The position numbers and the translations under genes were made by a program. The notes under the pieces are model-generated. The model did no database searches, was not told where the DNA came from, and saw only the letters and a program-made list of their open reading frames with translations. From contig NZ_BCNF01000055.1 of the NCBI RefSeq assembly GCF_001485495.1, positions 1 to 44,524 of the forward strand: DNA of 44,524 bases, written 5' to 3'. Below, piece after piece: positions 33,619 through 42,806 of the stretch. Numbering within the stretch: the first letter of the stretch is position 1; each line of letters begins with the position of its first letter. Origin of the DNA: Gordonia desulfuricans NBRC 100010. GTDB taxonomy: Bacteria > Actinomycetota > Actinomycetes > Mycobacteriales > Mycobacteriaceae.

Positions 33619-35658
33619 TCAGTCCTGTTCCGGCTTGGCGACCAGGGTCAGCACATCGTAGGTGGCCACCGGGTCACCGTCCTGGTTGGACACCACGGCA
33701 TCCCACCGGACCTCGCCGTAGTCGGCGCTCTGCCGCGGGGTGATCTGCTTGGCGGTCAGCGTGACGGTGAGGGTGTCGTCGGCCTTCACCGGGGTGAGGA
33801 AGCGCAGCCCGTCCACCCCGAAGTTGGCCAGCACCGGCCCCGGCGCCGGATCGACGAACAGTCCGGCCGCCAGGGACACCACCAGGTAGCCGTGTGCCAC
33901 GATCCCGCCGAACATCGGATTGGCCGCGGCGGCCTCGGGATCGGTGTGTGCGTAGAAGGTGTCGCCGGTGAACTCCGCGAAGTGGTCGATGTCGGCACGG
34001 GTGACCTGCCGAGAGCCGCCGACGATGGTGTCGCCGAGGCATAGCGCTCCCAGATCCTTGCGGAACGGGTGGATTCCGGACTCGATCCGGTCGGCACCGG
34101 TCACCCACTGGCGGCCGACAGCGGTCAGCACGTTCGGGGTGCCCTGGATCGCGGTGCGCTGCATGTGATGCAGGATGCCGCGGATACCGCCGAGCTCCTC
34201 GCCGCCGCCGGCCCGGCCGGGACCGCCGTGCACCAGGACCGGGAGGGGAGAGCCGTGACCGGTGGACTCCCGGGCGTTCTCGGCGTTCAGCACCAGCACA
34301 CGACCGTGATAGGCGGCCAGCCCGCGGACGATCCGCCCGGCGAGAGCCGAATCCTTGGTCACCAGGGATGCCACGAGGCTGCCCTTGCCGCGTGCGGCGA
34401 GCGTCACCGCGTCGTCGGCGTCGGTGTATCCGATGACCGTGGCCACCGGGCCGAAGGCCTCGATGTCGTGGGGCTCGGGAGCGTTGCTGTCGTTGGCACG
34501 CAACAGGATCGGGGAGAGGAACACCCCGCGTGCGGGATCGGCGCCGACGACGTCGACATGGTCGGGATCGCCGAAGACGATCTCGGCCGATTTGGTCAGA
34601 CCCCGAAGTGAGGTCAGGACCTCGTCGCGCTGCTCGAGCCCGGCGAGTGCACCCATCCGCACATCGGGGTTCGCCGGATCGCCGATCACCACCTGTGCCA
34701 GCCGTTCGGATGCGGCGGCCACGACGTCGTCGACGAGGGCGGCGGGTACCAGTGCGCGTCGGATGGCGGTGCACTTCTGTCCGGCCTTGGTGATCATCTC
34801 GTTCACGAGTTGCCCGACGTACAGATCGAACTCGGGATCGGAGACCTCGACATCGGGACCGAGGATCGACGCGTTGAGCGAGTCCGCCTCGGCGGTGAAG
34901 CGCACCGCGGCCGAGACCACCTGCGGATGGGCCCGCAGGATGGCTGCGGTACCCGCCGACCCGGTGAACGCCACCGAGTCCTGGCCATCGAGATGATCGA
35001 GCAGATCCCCCGCGCTGCCGCACAGCAGCTGCACCGAACCCTCGGGCAGAACACCGGATTCGACGATCCGCCGGAAGACGAGTTCGGTGAGGTAGGCGGT
35101 GTTGCTCGCGGGTTTGACGATCGACGGCACGCCCGCGATGAAGGCGGGTGCGAGCTTCTCGAGGAATCCCCACACCGGGAAGTTGAAGGCATTGATCTGC
35201 ACCGCGACCCCGCGTCGCGAGGTGTGGATGTGCCGGGCGACGAACGTACCGTTGCGGCCCAGCACTTCGACCGGACCATCGAGGTGGACGGTGTCGTTCG
35301 GCAGTTCCCGACGTGCCTTGCTCGCATAGCTCAGCAGGGTGCCGAAGCCCCCGTCGATGTCGATCGCCGAATCTCGAGCGGTGGCACCGGTGTGCCGGGA
35401 CAGCGCATAGAACTCGTCCTTGCCGGCCATGAGGGTGAGCGCGAGCTGCTTGAGCAGGGCTGCGCGCTCGTGAAAGGTCAGGGCGGCCAGTGCCGGGCCG
35501 CCGACCTCACGGGCATGGTTCACCATCGCGGCCCGGTCGAGTCCGGTGGCCGAGATCCGGGCCACCTCCGAGCCGTCGACCGCGCTGAGCAAGGGGGTTC
35601 CCCGATCGGCGGCACCGAACCATCGGCCTTGCGTGTAACTCTCGAGCAGTGTGCTCAC
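33619..35658 (-). CDS. paaZ: Oxepin-CoA hydrolase / 3-oxo-5,6-dehydrosuberyl-CoA semialdehyde dehydrogenase PaaZ
   Basis: Bifunctional ring-opening enzyme of 679 residues, near the 681 of E. coli PaaZ. The N-terminal aldehyde dehydrogenase domain (about 1-510) has the INAFNFPVWG motif, FTGSAGTA and KAGQKCTAIRR with the catalytic Cys. The C-terminal MaoC-type hydratase domain (about 540-679) has DTFYAHTDPEAA and HGYLVVSLAAGLF with the hydratase Asp and His. It opens oxepin-CoA and oxidises the resulting aldehyde with NADP+. The GTG at 35658 is chosen because GGAG stands 6 bp upstream and the N terminus then aligns with E. coli PaaZ; longer ATG starts place the operator inside the gene. Confidence 0.9.
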   Translation of the reverse strand: MSTLLESYTQGRWFGAADRGTPLLSAVDGSEVARISATGLDRAAMVNHAREVGGPALAALTFHERAALLKQLALTLMAGKDEFYALSRHTGATARDSAIDIDGGFGTLLSYASKARRELPNDTVHLDGPVEVLGRNGTFVARHIHTSRRGVAVQINAFNFPVWGFLEKLAPAFIAGVPSIVKPASNTAYLTELVFRRIVESGVLPEGSVQLLCGSAGDLLDHLDGQDSVAFTGSAGTAAILRAHPQVVSAAVRFTAEADSLNASILGPDVEVSDPEFDLYVGQLVNEMITKAGQKCTAIRRALVPAALVDDVVAAASERLAQVVIGDPANPDVRMGALAGLEQRDEVLTSLRGLTKSAEIVFGDPDHVDVVGADPARGVFLSPILLRANDSNAPEPHDIEAFGPVATVIGYTDADDAVTLAARGKGSLVASLVTKDSALAGRIVRGLAAYHGRVLVLNAENARESTGHGSPLPVLVHGGPGRAGGGEELGGIRGILHHMQRTAIQGTPNVLTAVGRQWVTGADRIESGIHPFRKDLGALCLGDTIVGGSRQVTRADIDHFAEFTGDTFYAHTDPEAAAANPMFGGIVAHGYLVVSLAAGLFVDPAPGPVLANFGVDGLRFLTPVKADDTLTVTLTAKQITPRQSADYGEVRWDAVVSNQDGDPVATYDVLTLVAKPEQD

Positions 35659-35672
35659 ATTCGACTCCATCC

Positions 35673-35690
35673 ACCGTCCATTCGGTCGGT
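35673..35690 (-). promoter_or_regulatory. PaaR-type operator a (paaZ)
   Basis: On the minus strand the sequence is ACCGACCGAATGGACGGT, ending 14 bp before the paaZ GTG. It shares ACCGACCGA and the right CGGT with operators b and c and contains the ACCG-N6-CGGT dyad. It lies downstream of the TetR gene, so it would act on a paaZ promoter. Confidence 0.75.
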
Positions 35691-35733
35691 AATTACGATG
35701 GGCCGGGGCCCGGTGGAATGTCAAGGGTGCGGG

Positions 35734-36351
35734 TCAGGCGGAGGTGTGGCCCAGGCCGTGGAAACTCATCCGGACGATCGCGTCGGCGATGGTGTCGGCG
35801 TCGGCGCCGGCCCGCGGGCGATACCACTCGATGAGCGAGTTGACGGTGCCGAACAGCAGGCGGGCCACGAGTGCGGGATCGATGTCGGGATCGAGGTCGC
35901 CCTCGCGGACGGCTTGCTCGACGAGGTCGGTGACGAACGCGTCGAACTCGCGGCGACGGGCGAGTGCGCGGCGTTCGACGGCGCTGTTGCCCCGGACCCG
36001 CAGCAGCAGGGTCACGTAGGGGAGCTCGGCGATCAGGATCTCGACACTGCGTCTGGCCAGGTACTTCAGTCGATCGATGTAGGGGCCCTCGGTGCTCCCG
36101 GACTCGGTGGTGGCCGCGAACAGTGCGTTGAGGGCACGGTTCAGTGCGAGCTCGAGCAACTCCTGCTTGCCGGATACGTGGTGATAGATCGAGGACTTGC
36201 TGAGCCCGAGCCGGTCGGCCAGGACGTCCATCGACGTCCCGTCGTAGCCCTTCTCGTTGAACACCTTGACCGCCACCGCCAGCAGCGAGTCGAGGTCGTA
36301 TCCCGGACGTCCGGGCTTACCGGTGCGGCGCGTGACGGGTCTGGTGCTCAT
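35734..36351 (-). CDS. paaR: TetR-family regulator, probable PaaR
   Basis: A 205-residue TetR-family repressor. The N-terminal helix-turn-helix spans about residues 18-65 (VFNEKGYDGTSMDVLADRLGLSKSSIYHHVSGK) and the ligand domain follows. Actinobacterial PaaR regulators of this type repress phenylacetate genes and release DNA on binding phenylacetyl-CoA. Here the gene sits between paaZ and the divergent paaF operon, and three matching operators lie at 35673-35690, 36412-36429 and 38876-38893. The middle site lies in its own divergent promoter, so self-regulation is likely. The ATG is at 36349-36351. Confidence 0.83.
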   Translation of the reverse strand: MSTRPVTRRTGKPGRPGYDLDSLLAVAVKVFNEKGYDGTSMDVLADRLGLSKSSIYHHVSGKQELLELALNRALNALFAATTESGSTEGPYIDRLKYLARRSVEILIAELPYVTLLLRVRGNSAVERRALARRREFDAFVTDLVEQAVREGDLDPDIDPALVARLLFGTVNSLIEWYRPRAGADADTIADAIVRMSFHGLGHTSA

Positions 36352-36411
36352 GTCGCCATCCTTCCATTTGCGGGGGTGCGGACTCGGCCTCGGAGGCGGC
36401 GCGGTCTTGAA

Positions 36412-36429
36412 ACCGACCGAAAGTTCGGT
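36412..36429 (+). promoter_or_regulatory. PaaR-type operator b (paaR/paaF divergent promoter)
   Basis: ACCGACCGAAAGTTCGGT contains the perfect palindrome ACCGAA-AG-TTCGGT (36416-36429). It lies 33 bp before paaF and 60 bp before the paaR start. TATTAAT follows at 36430, a possible -10 element for paaF. Confidence 0.8.
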
Positions 36430-36462
36430 TATTAATTGTTCTCACACCCCAAGGAGTCCGGC

Positions 36463-37185
36463 ATGAACACGATCACCCTCGAGGTCCACGACGACCGGTA
36501 CGTGGTGACCCTCGACCGTCCGGCGCGCCGCAATGCCATCGACGCCGAGATGATCGGCGAACTGCATCAGGCCTGCGCGAGCATCGAGACGACGCCCAGG
36601 CCGGTCCTGCTGACCGGAAACGGTGACCACTTCGCGGGCGGCGCCGACATCGGTGAGCTCCGCGACCGTGGCCGCGAGCAGGCCCTCGCCGGCATCAACC
36701 GCAACCTGTTCGACCGGATCGCTGCGCTGCCATCGCCCACGGTGGCGGCGGTGAGCGGATACGCGCTGGGTGGTGGGGCCGAGCTGTCGTATGCCTGCGA
36801 CATCCGGATCGCCGCGCCGACCGCGGTGTTCGCCAACCCCGAGCCTGCCCTGGGCATCATGGCCGCGGCCGGTGCCGGCTACCGGCTGCCCGGCCTGGTG
36901 GGCCACTCGGTGGCCAAGCAGGTACTCCTGGCCGGACGCACCCTCGATGCCGCCGCCGCACTCGCGGCCGGACTGGTGATGGAGGTGGTCGACGACCCGG
37001 TCGCCGCAGCACATGGGGTGATCGACCGCATCGTGCGCCAGTCGGCGCTCGCGCTGCGGCTGACCAAGACCCTCGTCGACGCACCCGGCGCACACGCGTG
37101 GGCCGACGACATCGCACAGGCGGTGCTCTTCGAGTCCGAGGACAAGTACGAACGGATGACCGCATTTCTGGAGAGGAAGCGATGA
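36463..37185 (+). CDS. paaF: Enoyl-CoA hydratase PaaF (2,3-dehydroadipyl-CoA hydratase)
   Basis: A 240-residue crotonase with both catalytic glutamates: GGGAELSYACD and ANPEPALGI. It should hydrate 2,3-dehydroadipyl-CoA to 3-hydroxyadipyl-CoA. The ATG at 36463 has AAGGAG six bases upstream. It heads the operon paaF-paaH-paaG, with the ATGA overlap to paaH at 37182-37185. The PaaF rather than PaaG role is given because the E/E pair is complete and the third gene looks like PaaG. Confidence 0.82.
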   Translation: MNTITLEVHDDRYVVTLDRPARRNAIDAEMIGELHQACASIETTPRPVLLTGNGDHFAGGADIGELRDRGREQALAGINRNLFDRIAALPSPTVAAVSGYALGGGAELSYACDIRIAAPTAVFANPEPALGIMAAAGAGYRLPGLVGHSVAKQVLLAGRTLDAAAALAAGLVMEVVDDPVAAAHGVIDRIVRQSALALRLTKTLVDAPGAHAWADDIAQAVLFESEDKYERMTAFLERKR

Positions 37186-38045
37186 CCAGCAATCCCACCC
37201 ACGTCGGCGTGATCGGAGGTGGACGGATGGGTGCAGGGGTCGCACAGGTCTTCGCGGGCCTGGGCGCATCGGTGACGCTCGCCGAGTCCGCCGACCGTGA
37301 CGCCGCCCGTGCGCGTATCGACGAGGGCCTCGCGCGGGCCCACGAGCGTGACAAGCTCGGCGGCGCCGACCCGGCCCTGATCGGGGACCGGATCGTCGTC
37401 GTCGATGCGGTCGAGGCGCTCCCCGGAGGTCTCGACCTGGTCGTCGAGGCGGTGCCCGAGGACGCCGCGTGCAAGCTCGCGGTGCTGTCGGCGGCCGAGA
37501 AGATGGTCGACGACACCACCGTCCTGGCCTCCAACACGAGCTCGCTGTCGATCGGTGAACTCGGTGCGGCGCTGAACGATCCGAGCAGATTCATCGGGAT
37601 GCACTTCTTCAACCCGGTGCCGGCGTCGGCGCTGGTGGAGATCGTGCGGGCACCGGCCACCGCCGCGGGCACCGTCGAGAGCGTCCGTGACTGGGTGGCG
37701 GCGCTCGGCAAGTCGGCGGTGGTGGTCAACGACGCGCCCGGCTTCGCGACCAGCCGCCTCGGCGTGTGCCTCGGGCTCGAGGCCATCCGGATGCTGGCCG
37801 AAGGGGTGGCGTCGGCTGCCGACATCGACCGCGCCATGGAACTGGGCTACCGCCATCCGATGGGCCCGTTGCGCTCCACCGATCTCGTCGGCCTGGATGT
37901 GCGGCTGGCCATTGCCGACCATCTCGCCGACACCTTGGGTGACCGCTTCGCCGCACCGGAACTCCTGCGCGACAAGGTCGCCCGCGGTGAGCTCGGACGC
38001 AAGACCGGACGCGGCTTCTACGACTGGGAGGACGATCGACGATGA
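37182..38045 (+). CDS. paaH: 3-hydroxyacyl-CoA dehydrogenase PaaH
   Basis: NAD-dependent 3-hydroxyacyl-CoA dehydrogenase of 287 residues. The dinucleotide motif GVIGGGRMGAG (about 9-19) and the catalytic region NTSSLSI ... GMHFFNPVP ... (His of MHFFNP) are present, with a C-terminal helical domain ending ELGRKTGRGFYDW. It oxidises 3-hydroxyadipyl-CoA to 3-oxoadipyl-CoA. E. coli PaaH is longer (about 475) because it carries a second domain; this is the single-unit form. It overlaps both neighbours by 4 bp. Confidence 0.85.
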   Translation: MTSNPTHVGVIGGGRMGAGVAQVFAGLGASVTLAESADRDAARARIDEGLARAHERDKLGGADPALIGDRIVVVDAVEALPGGLDLVVEAVPEDAACKLAVLSAAEKMVDDTTVLASNTSSLSIGELGAALNDPSRFIGMHFFNPVPASALVEIVRAPATAAGTVESVRDWVAALGKSAVVVNDAPGFATSRLGVCLGLEAIRMLAEGVASAADIDRAMELGYRHPMGPLRSTDLVGLDVRLAIADHLADTLGDRFAAPELLRDKVARGELGRKTGRGFYDWEDDRR

Positions 38046-38821
38046 CGGTGACCCTGGAGGTGGACGGCGCCCTGGCGACGATCACCATCGATCGCCCCGC
38101 TGCGCACAACGCACTGGACCTGGACACCAAGACCGCATTCCTGCGGGCGGTGCACGCCGTCTCCGGCGACGGCACGATCCGGGCGGTGCTGCTGCGTGCC
38201 GAGGGCAAGAACTTCTGCGTCGGACAGGATCTCGGTGAACACGTCACCGCACTCGAGGCCGACGCCAACACCGCGATGGATACCGTTGCCCAGCACTACA
38301 ATCCGCTGATCGAGGCACTCGATTCCCTGCGGGTCCCGGTGGTCGCGGCAATCCAGGGTGCCTGTGTGGGGGCGGGCTGGGGTATCGCGCTGACCGCCGA
38401 CATCCGCGTGGCCGGTACCCGGACCTCGTTCGCGACCGCCTTCACCGGTATCGCCCTGGCGAGCGACTCGGGTCTGAGCCGGGGCCTGGTGGCCGCCCTG
38501 GGCCCCAGCCGGGCATCGGGTCTGATGCTGTTGGGCGAGAAGGTGTCCGCGGCGCAGGCCGCCGAATGGGGACTGGTGCACCGGCTCGTCGACGACGCCG
38601 ACGTGCACGATGTCGCCCGTGAGATCGCGGCGACCCTGGCCGCCGGCCCGACCGCGGCCTACGTCGAGGTCAAGGCCCTGATGCGGGCGGCCGACGGCAC
38701 CCTTGCCGAGACCCTCGACCGGGAGGCGAAGGCGCAGTCGCGGCTGGGCGCCACCGCCGACCACAAGGCCGCGGTCACGGCCTTCCTGTCCAAGACCCGA
38801 CCACAGTTCATCGGGAGCTGA
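38042..38821 (+). CDS. paaG: 1,2-epoxyphenylacetyl-CoA isomerase PaaG
   Basis: Crotonase-fold enzyme of 259 residues. The second active-site position is an Asp in [11 protein letters not shown], as in PaaG-type isomerases, instead of the hydratase Glu; the first catalytic loop is [15 protein letters not shown]. PaaG turns ring-epoxyphenylacetyl-CoA into oxepin-CoA and also shifts a double bond later in the path. It shares ATGA with paaH and ends just before a stem-loop at 38821. Confidence 0.83.
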   Translation: MTVTLEVDGALATITIDRPAAHNALDLDTKTAFLRAVHAVSGDGTIRAVLLRAEGKNFCVGQDLGEHVTALEADANTAMDTVAQHYNPLIEALDSLRVPVVAAIQGACVGAGWGIALTADIRVAGTRTSFATAFTGIALASDSGLSRGLVAALGPSRASGLMLLGEKVSAAQAAEWGLVHRLVDDADVHDVAREIAATLAAGPTAAYVEVKALMRAADGTLAETLDREAKAQSRLGATADHKAAVTAFLSKTRPQFIGS

Positions 38822-38856
38822 CCCGGGACGGGCGCAGGCGCCCTTGTGTCCCGGGT
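38821..38856 (+). terminator. Stem-loop after paaG
   Basis: ACCCGGGAC and GTCCCGGGT form a 9-bp outer stem, with an inner GGGCG/CGCCC hairpin. It starts at the last base of paaG and precedes the paaA promoter. There is no T tract. Confidence 0.6.
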
Positions 38857-38875
38857 CACCTTCCGGCATACTATT

Positions 38876-38893
38876 ACCGACCGATTATTCGGT
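38876..38893 (+). promoter_or_regulatory. PaaR-type operator c (paaA operon)
   Basis: ACCGACCGATTATTCGGT, with the dyad ACCGA-TTAT-TCGGT, ends 16 bp before the paaA ATG. A TACTAT hexamer at 38869-38874 could be the -10, so the operator would overlap or follow the transcription start. Confidence 0.8.
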
Positions 38894-38909
38894 ATTGAAA
38901 GTAGGCTCG

Positions 38910-39872
38910 ATGTCCACCTCGAATGTCTTGGACACCAACGCATCCGACGATCTGGCAGCACAGTTCGACCAGATCGTCGCCGACGGTGCTCGAATCGAAC
39001 CCCGCGACTGGATGCCCGACGGCTACCGCAGCACGCTGATCCGGCAGATCGCACAGCACGCACACTCGGAGATCATCGGGATGCAACCCGAGGGGAACTG
39101 GCTGACCCGTGCCCCGTCGTTGCGCCGCAAGGCGATCCTGATGGCCAAGGTCCAGGACGAGGCCGGTCACGGCCTGTACCTGTACTCGGCCGCCGAGACC
39201 CTGGGCGCCGACCGGGCCGACCTCACCGGCAAACTCATCGAGGGACGCCAGAAGTACTCCTCGATCTTCAACTATCCCACCCCGACCTTCGCCGACGTCG
39301 GCACCATCGGCTGGCTGGTCGACGGTGCCGCGATCTGCAATCAGGTTCCCCTGTGCCGCACCTCGTTCGGTCCGTATGCCCGGGCGATGATCCGGGTCTG
39401 CAAGGAGGAGTCGTTCCATCAGCGCCAGGGCTACGAACTGCTCACCACGATGATGCGGGGCACCCCCGCGCAGCGACGGATGGTCCAGGAGTCGGTCGAC
39501 CGGTGGTGGTGGCCGGCGCTGATGATGTTCGGCCCACCCGACGACTCCTCACCCAACACCGCGCAGTCGATGGCGTGGGGAATCAAACGCCACACCAACG
39601 ACGAACTGCGCCAACGCTTCGTCGACATGAGTGTCCCGCAGGCCGAGGCGCTCGGCGTCACCTTTCCCGACCCCGACCTGGTGTGGAACGCCGAACGCGG
39701 GCACCACGACTTCGGTGAGCCCGACTGGAGTGAGTTCATGGAGGTCGTGAAGGGGAACGGTGCGACGAACCTCGAACGCATCGCGGTGCGTCGTGCCGCC
39801 CACGAGGACGGTGCCTGGGTTCGTGACGCCGCCACCGCATTCGCCGCCCGAGAGCAGGAGGACGACCGATGA
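38910..39872 (+). CDS. paaA: Phenylacetyl-CoA 1,2-epoxidase catalytic subunit PaaA
   Basis: Di-iron oxygenase subunit of 320 residues. The iron-binding helices carry E84-A-G-H87 (KVQDEAGHG) and E167-S-F-H170 ([10 protein letters not shown]), the two EXXH motifs of the ferritin-like fold. With PaaB, C and E it epoxidises the aromatic ring of phenylacetyl-CoA. The ATG at 38910 follows a GTAGG ribosome-like site and an operator; it is first of a plus-strand operon that runs through paaK. It overlaps paaB by 4 bp (ATGA). Confidence 0.93.
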   Translation: MSTSNVLDTNASDDLAAQFDQIVADGARIEPRDWMPDGYRSTLIRQIAQHAHSEIIGMQPEGNWLTRAPSLRRKAILMAKVQDEAGHGLYLYSAAETLGADRADLTGKLIEGRQKYSSIFNYPTPTFADVGTIGWLVDGAAICNQVPLCRTSFGPYARAMIRVCKEESFHQRQGYELLTTMMRGTPAQRRMVQESVDRWWWPALMMFGPPDDSSPNTAQSMAWGIKRHTNDELRQRFVDMSVPQAEALGVTFPDPDLVWNAERGHHDFGEPDWSEFMEVVKGNGATNLERIAVRRAAHEDGAWVRDAATAFAAREQEDDR

Positions 39873-40162
39873 GTCGGATCAAGGCCGAATGGCCACTGTA
39901 CGAGGTGTTCATCCGCGGTAAGCGGGGGCTCAACCACGTCCACGTCGGATCGCTGCACGCGGCCGACGACGCGATGGCGCTGCGGCATGCCCGCGACGTC
40001 TACACCCGGCGAAACGAAGGGGTGAGCATCTGGGTGGTCCGCTCCGACGACATCATCGCCACCAGCCCGTCCGAGAAGGACCCGTTCTTCGCCCCGAGCG
40101 GAGACAAGGTGTACCGCCACCCCACCTTCTACGACATCCCCGACGCCGTCCCCCACATGTGA
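39869..40162 (+). CDS. paaB: Phenylacetyl-CoA epoxidase subunit PaaB
   Basis: A 97-residue small subunit. It begins [28 protein letters not shown] and continues to a [10 protein letters not shown] strand, the standard PaaB pattern of a ferredoxin-like fold that bridges the catalytic A-C pairs. The ATG at 39869 overlaps the paaA stop. Confidence 0.92.
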   Translation: MSRIKAEWPLYEVFIRGKRGLNHVHVGSLHAADDAMALRHARDVYTRRNEGVSIWVVRSDDIIATSPSEKDPFFAPSGDKVYRHPTFYDIPDAVPHM

Positions 40163-40171
40163 GCGCCCCCG

Positions 40172-41119
40172 ATGACCGATCATGACCTTCTCCACTCCGA
40201 CCACCCCGACGGGGACCATGCACATGGGGGACTCGACGATCCACAGGCCCATGGACAGTGGGCATTCGGAACCGGCTTCGACGACCCACTCGCCGGCGTC
40301 GACACCACCGTGCCCGCCGACGTCGACCCCGCCGCACTGGGCGCCTACTGCCTGATGCTGGGCGACGATGCGCTGATCAGTGCCCAGCGCCTGGCCCAAT
40401 GGTGCGCCCACGCACCCGAACTCGAAGAAGAGGTGGCGCTGGCCAACATCGGCCTCGACCTTCTCGGACAGGCGCGACTGCTGCTCGCGCGGGCCGCCGC
40501 GGCCGACGACGCGGTGGTACCGGTGATCTCGGCGACCTCACCGATCCCGGCCGACGACGCATTGGCCTTCTTCCGGGACGAATCGGACTTCCGCAACGTC
40601 CATCTCGTCGAACTCGCCAACGGCGACTTCGCACAGAGCATCGTCCGGCTGCTGGTCTTCGCCACCTGGCGACTGGCCCTGTTCGACCGCCTGCGGACAT
40701 CGACCGATCCCGTCCTCGCCGCCGTGGCGAGCAAGGGGGTCAAGGAGTTGACCTATCACCGCGACTACTCCGCGCGCTGGGTGGTCACCTTCGGCTGCGG
40801 GACGGCGCAATCGCGGCGCCGTCTGTCCGATGCCCTCGCCGCGGTGTGGCCGTACGTCGACGAACTGTTCGTCCCCACCACCGAAGAACGCATCCTCGCC
40901 CGGTCCGGTATCGGGGTCGATCCGAGTACCCTGCGCGCCGAGTTCGACGCCGTGATCACGCAGGTGTTGTCGGCCGCCGAGACCGAACTCGTTCCCGGAC
41001 CCCGGATCGGGCGGGTGGCCGGCCGGGCCGGACGGGCCGGGCTGCACACCGGGCAGATGGGCTACATCCTCGCCGAGATGCAGTCCGTCGCCCGCGCCCA
41101 CCCGGAAGGGGTCTGGTGA
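40172..41119 (+). CDS. paaC: Phenylacetyl-CoA epoxidase structural subunit PaaC, with His/Asp-rich N-terminal extension
   Basis: Ferritin-like partner of PaaA, 315 residues against about 248 in E. coli. From about residue 55 it is typical: LGDDALISAQRLAQWCAHAPELEEEVALANIGLDLLGQARLLL and later KELTYHRDYSARWVVTFG and MGYILAEMQ. The first about 50 residues are an extra, polar segment rich in His and Asp (HDLLHSDHPDGDHAHGG). The ATG at 40172 lies 9 bp after paaB; no better downstream start with a ribosome site is seen. The role of the extension is unknown. Confidence 0.9.
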   Translation: MTDHDLLHSDHPDGDHAHGGLDDPQAHGQWAFGTGFDDPLAGVDTTVPADVDPAALGAYCLMLGDDALISAQRLAQWCAHAPELEEEVALANIGLDLLGQARLLLARAAAADDAVVPVISATSPIPADDALAFFRDESDFRNVHLVELANGDFAQSIVRLLVFATWRLALFDRLRTSTDPVLAAVASKGVKELTYHRDYSARWVVTFGCGTAQSRRRLSDALAAVWPYVDELFVPTTEERILARSGIGVDPSTLRAEFDAVITQVLSAAETELVPGPRIGRVAGRAGRAGLHTGQMGYILAEMQSVARAHPEGVW

Positions 41120-41120
41120 G

Positions 41121-41633
41121 ATGGACTGCGCCACAACCATCGCCCCGCGAGAGATCGTCGGATCGGTCCTCGACCCGGAGATGCCGATGGTCACCCTCGA
41201 CGATCTCGGGATCATCCGGGCGGTCGACGTCGACGCCGACGGGTCCGGAGTGCAGGTGACCATCACGCCGACCTACTCGGGGTGCCCGGCGATGGCCACG
41301 ATTCGGGACGACATCACCGCGGCCCTGAACCGCGCCGGCCACCTGCGGGTGCAGATCCACACCGCACTGCACCCGGCATGGTCGACCGACTGGATCTCCG
41401 AGGCCGGCCGACGCAAACTACGGCAGGCCGGATACTCGGCCCCGGGTGCCGCACCACGTCGTGCCCCGGGCCCCGTCCCGCTGACCCTCACCGTCCGGAC
41501 GCGGCCGGTGCACTGTCCCCAATGTGATTCCGACCGAACCGAACTGATCTCGGAGTTCGGTGCGACACTGTGCAAGGCACACTACCGGTGCCTCGCCTGC
41601 GGGGAACCCTTCGACCATATGAAGGAGATCTGA
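41121..41633 (+). CDS. paaD: Phenylacetyl-CoA epoxidase maturation factor PaaD
   Basis: A 170-residue protein with a MIP18/DUF59-type Fe-S assembly domain (about 10-100; LDPEMPMVTLDDLGII and YSGCPAM) and a C-terminal zinc-ribbon-like segment with CPQC and CLAC pairs (about 134-160). PaaD is thought to help insert the iron or Fe-S centres of the epoxidase. The ATG at 41121 follows the paaC stop by 1 bp. Confidence 0.9.
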   Translation: MDCATTIAPREIVGSVLDPEMPMVTLDDLGIIRAVDVDADGSGVQVTITPTYSGCPAMATIRDDITAALNRAGHLRVQIHTALHPAWSTDWISEAGRRKLRQAGYSAPGAAPRRAPGPVPLTLTVRTRPVHCPQCDSDRTELISEFGATLCKAHYRCLACGEPFDHMKEI

Positions 41634-41635
41634 CG

Positions 41636-42784
41636 ATGAGCAGCCCCACCATCGCCGATCCCACCGCCACCACTCCGGCAGGCGACACCCCCACCCCGCT
41701 CGACGGTGCGGTGCGTGCGACCACCCGTACCCGTGGGTTCCACACGCTGACCGTCGCCGACGTCGAGTCCCTGTGCGACGATGCGGTCGCCGTCCGATTC
41801 GATGTGCCCGACGAACTGCGCGCCGCGTTCGACTTCCGGCCCGGACAGTCGCTGACCTTGCGGCGTGAGGTCGATGGTGTCGAACACCGTCGGACGTACT
41901 CGATCTGCGCGCCCGCCGGACAGGCACCGCGGGTGGGGGTCCGCGAGGTCACCGGCGGATTGTTCTCGACGTGGTTGGTGCGCGAGGTCCGGGCGGGGGA
42001 CCGGATCGACGTACAACCGCCCGCGGGTGCCTTCCACGCGGATCCGGACATCGCCGCCCGGCACCTGCTGATCGCCGCCGGGTCGGGCATCACCCCGATG
42101 CTGTCGATCGCATCGTCGGTGCTCGCCAACCCGCAGGCCGCGGTCACCCTGATCTACGTCAACCGGCGTACCCGGTCGGTGATGTTCGCCGAGCAACTGG
42201 CAGATCTCAAGGACGAGTACCGATCCCGGATCGAGATCATCCACGTGCTCTCCCGCGAACCCCGGGACGTGGAACTGTTCAGCGGACGCCTCGACCGGGA
42301 ACGACTCGGCGAGATCCTGGAGAGCGTCGTCGCCGTGGACGACATCGATCACGCGTGGCTGTGCGGTCCGCTCGAGATGGTCGACGGCGCACAACAGACG
42401 TTGCGGGAGTACGGGATCGGCGCCGACCGGATCCATCACGAACTGTTCTACGTCGAGGGGGCGGCGCCGGCGGTCGACCGTCACCGCGAACCCGGCGTCA
42501 CCGGACCCACCAGCGCGGTGACCATCGTGCTCGACGGACGAGCCGTCACCGGCGACCTGCCCCAGGACCAAACGCTGCTCGACGCCGGGGAACAGCTGCG
42601 CGCCGACATGCCGTTCGCGTGCAAGGGCGGAGTGTGCGGCACCTGCCGCGCCAAGGTGACGTGCGGCGAGGTGGACATGCACCGCAACTACGCTCTCGAG
42701 GAATCCGAGGTCGACGCCGGTTTCGTCCTCACCTGTCAAGCATTCCCCGTCTCAGACACCGTGACCGTCGACTTCGACGCCTGA
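41636..42784 (+). CDS. paaE: Phenylacetyl-CoA epoxidase reductase PaaE
   Basis: NADPH-dependent flavin/Fe-S reductase of 382 residues that supplies electrons to PaaA. A ferredoxin-NADP+-reductase-type FAD/NAD domain (RTYSICAP; AAGSGITPMLSI; CGPLEMV) spans about 35-270, and a plant-type [2Fe-2S] domain follows with Cys329, Cys334, Cys337 and Cys367. The first about 25 residues are an extra Pro/Thr-rich segment. The ATG at 41636 follows GAAGGAG and the paaD stop by 2 bp. Confidence 0.93.
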   Translation: MSSPTIADPTATTPAGDTPTPLDGAVRATTRTRGFHTLTVADVESLCDDAVAVRFDVPDELRAAFDFRPGQSLTLRREVDGVEHRRTYSICAPAGQAPRVGVREVTGGLFSTWLVREVRAGDRIDVQPPAGAFHADPDIAARHLLIAAGSGITPMLSIASSVLANPQAAVTLIYVNRRTRSVMFAEQLADLKDEYRSRIEIIHVLSREPRDVELFSGRLDRERLGEILESVVAVDDIDHAWLCGPLEMVDGAQQTLREYGIGADRIHHELFYVEGAAPAVDRHREPGVTGPTSAVTIVLDGRAVTGDLPQDQTLLDAGEQLRADMPFACKGGVCGTCRAKVTCGEVDMHRNYALEESEVDAGFVLTCQAFPVSDTVTVDFDA

Positions 42785-42806
42785 CCACCCGAACTGGAGC
42801 TTCGCG

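Noticed and set aside
35659..35724. Upstream ATG starts for paaZ
   Set aside because: They would place the operator within the coding region and add residues with no match to E. coli PaaZ; the GTG at 35658 has a ribosome site.
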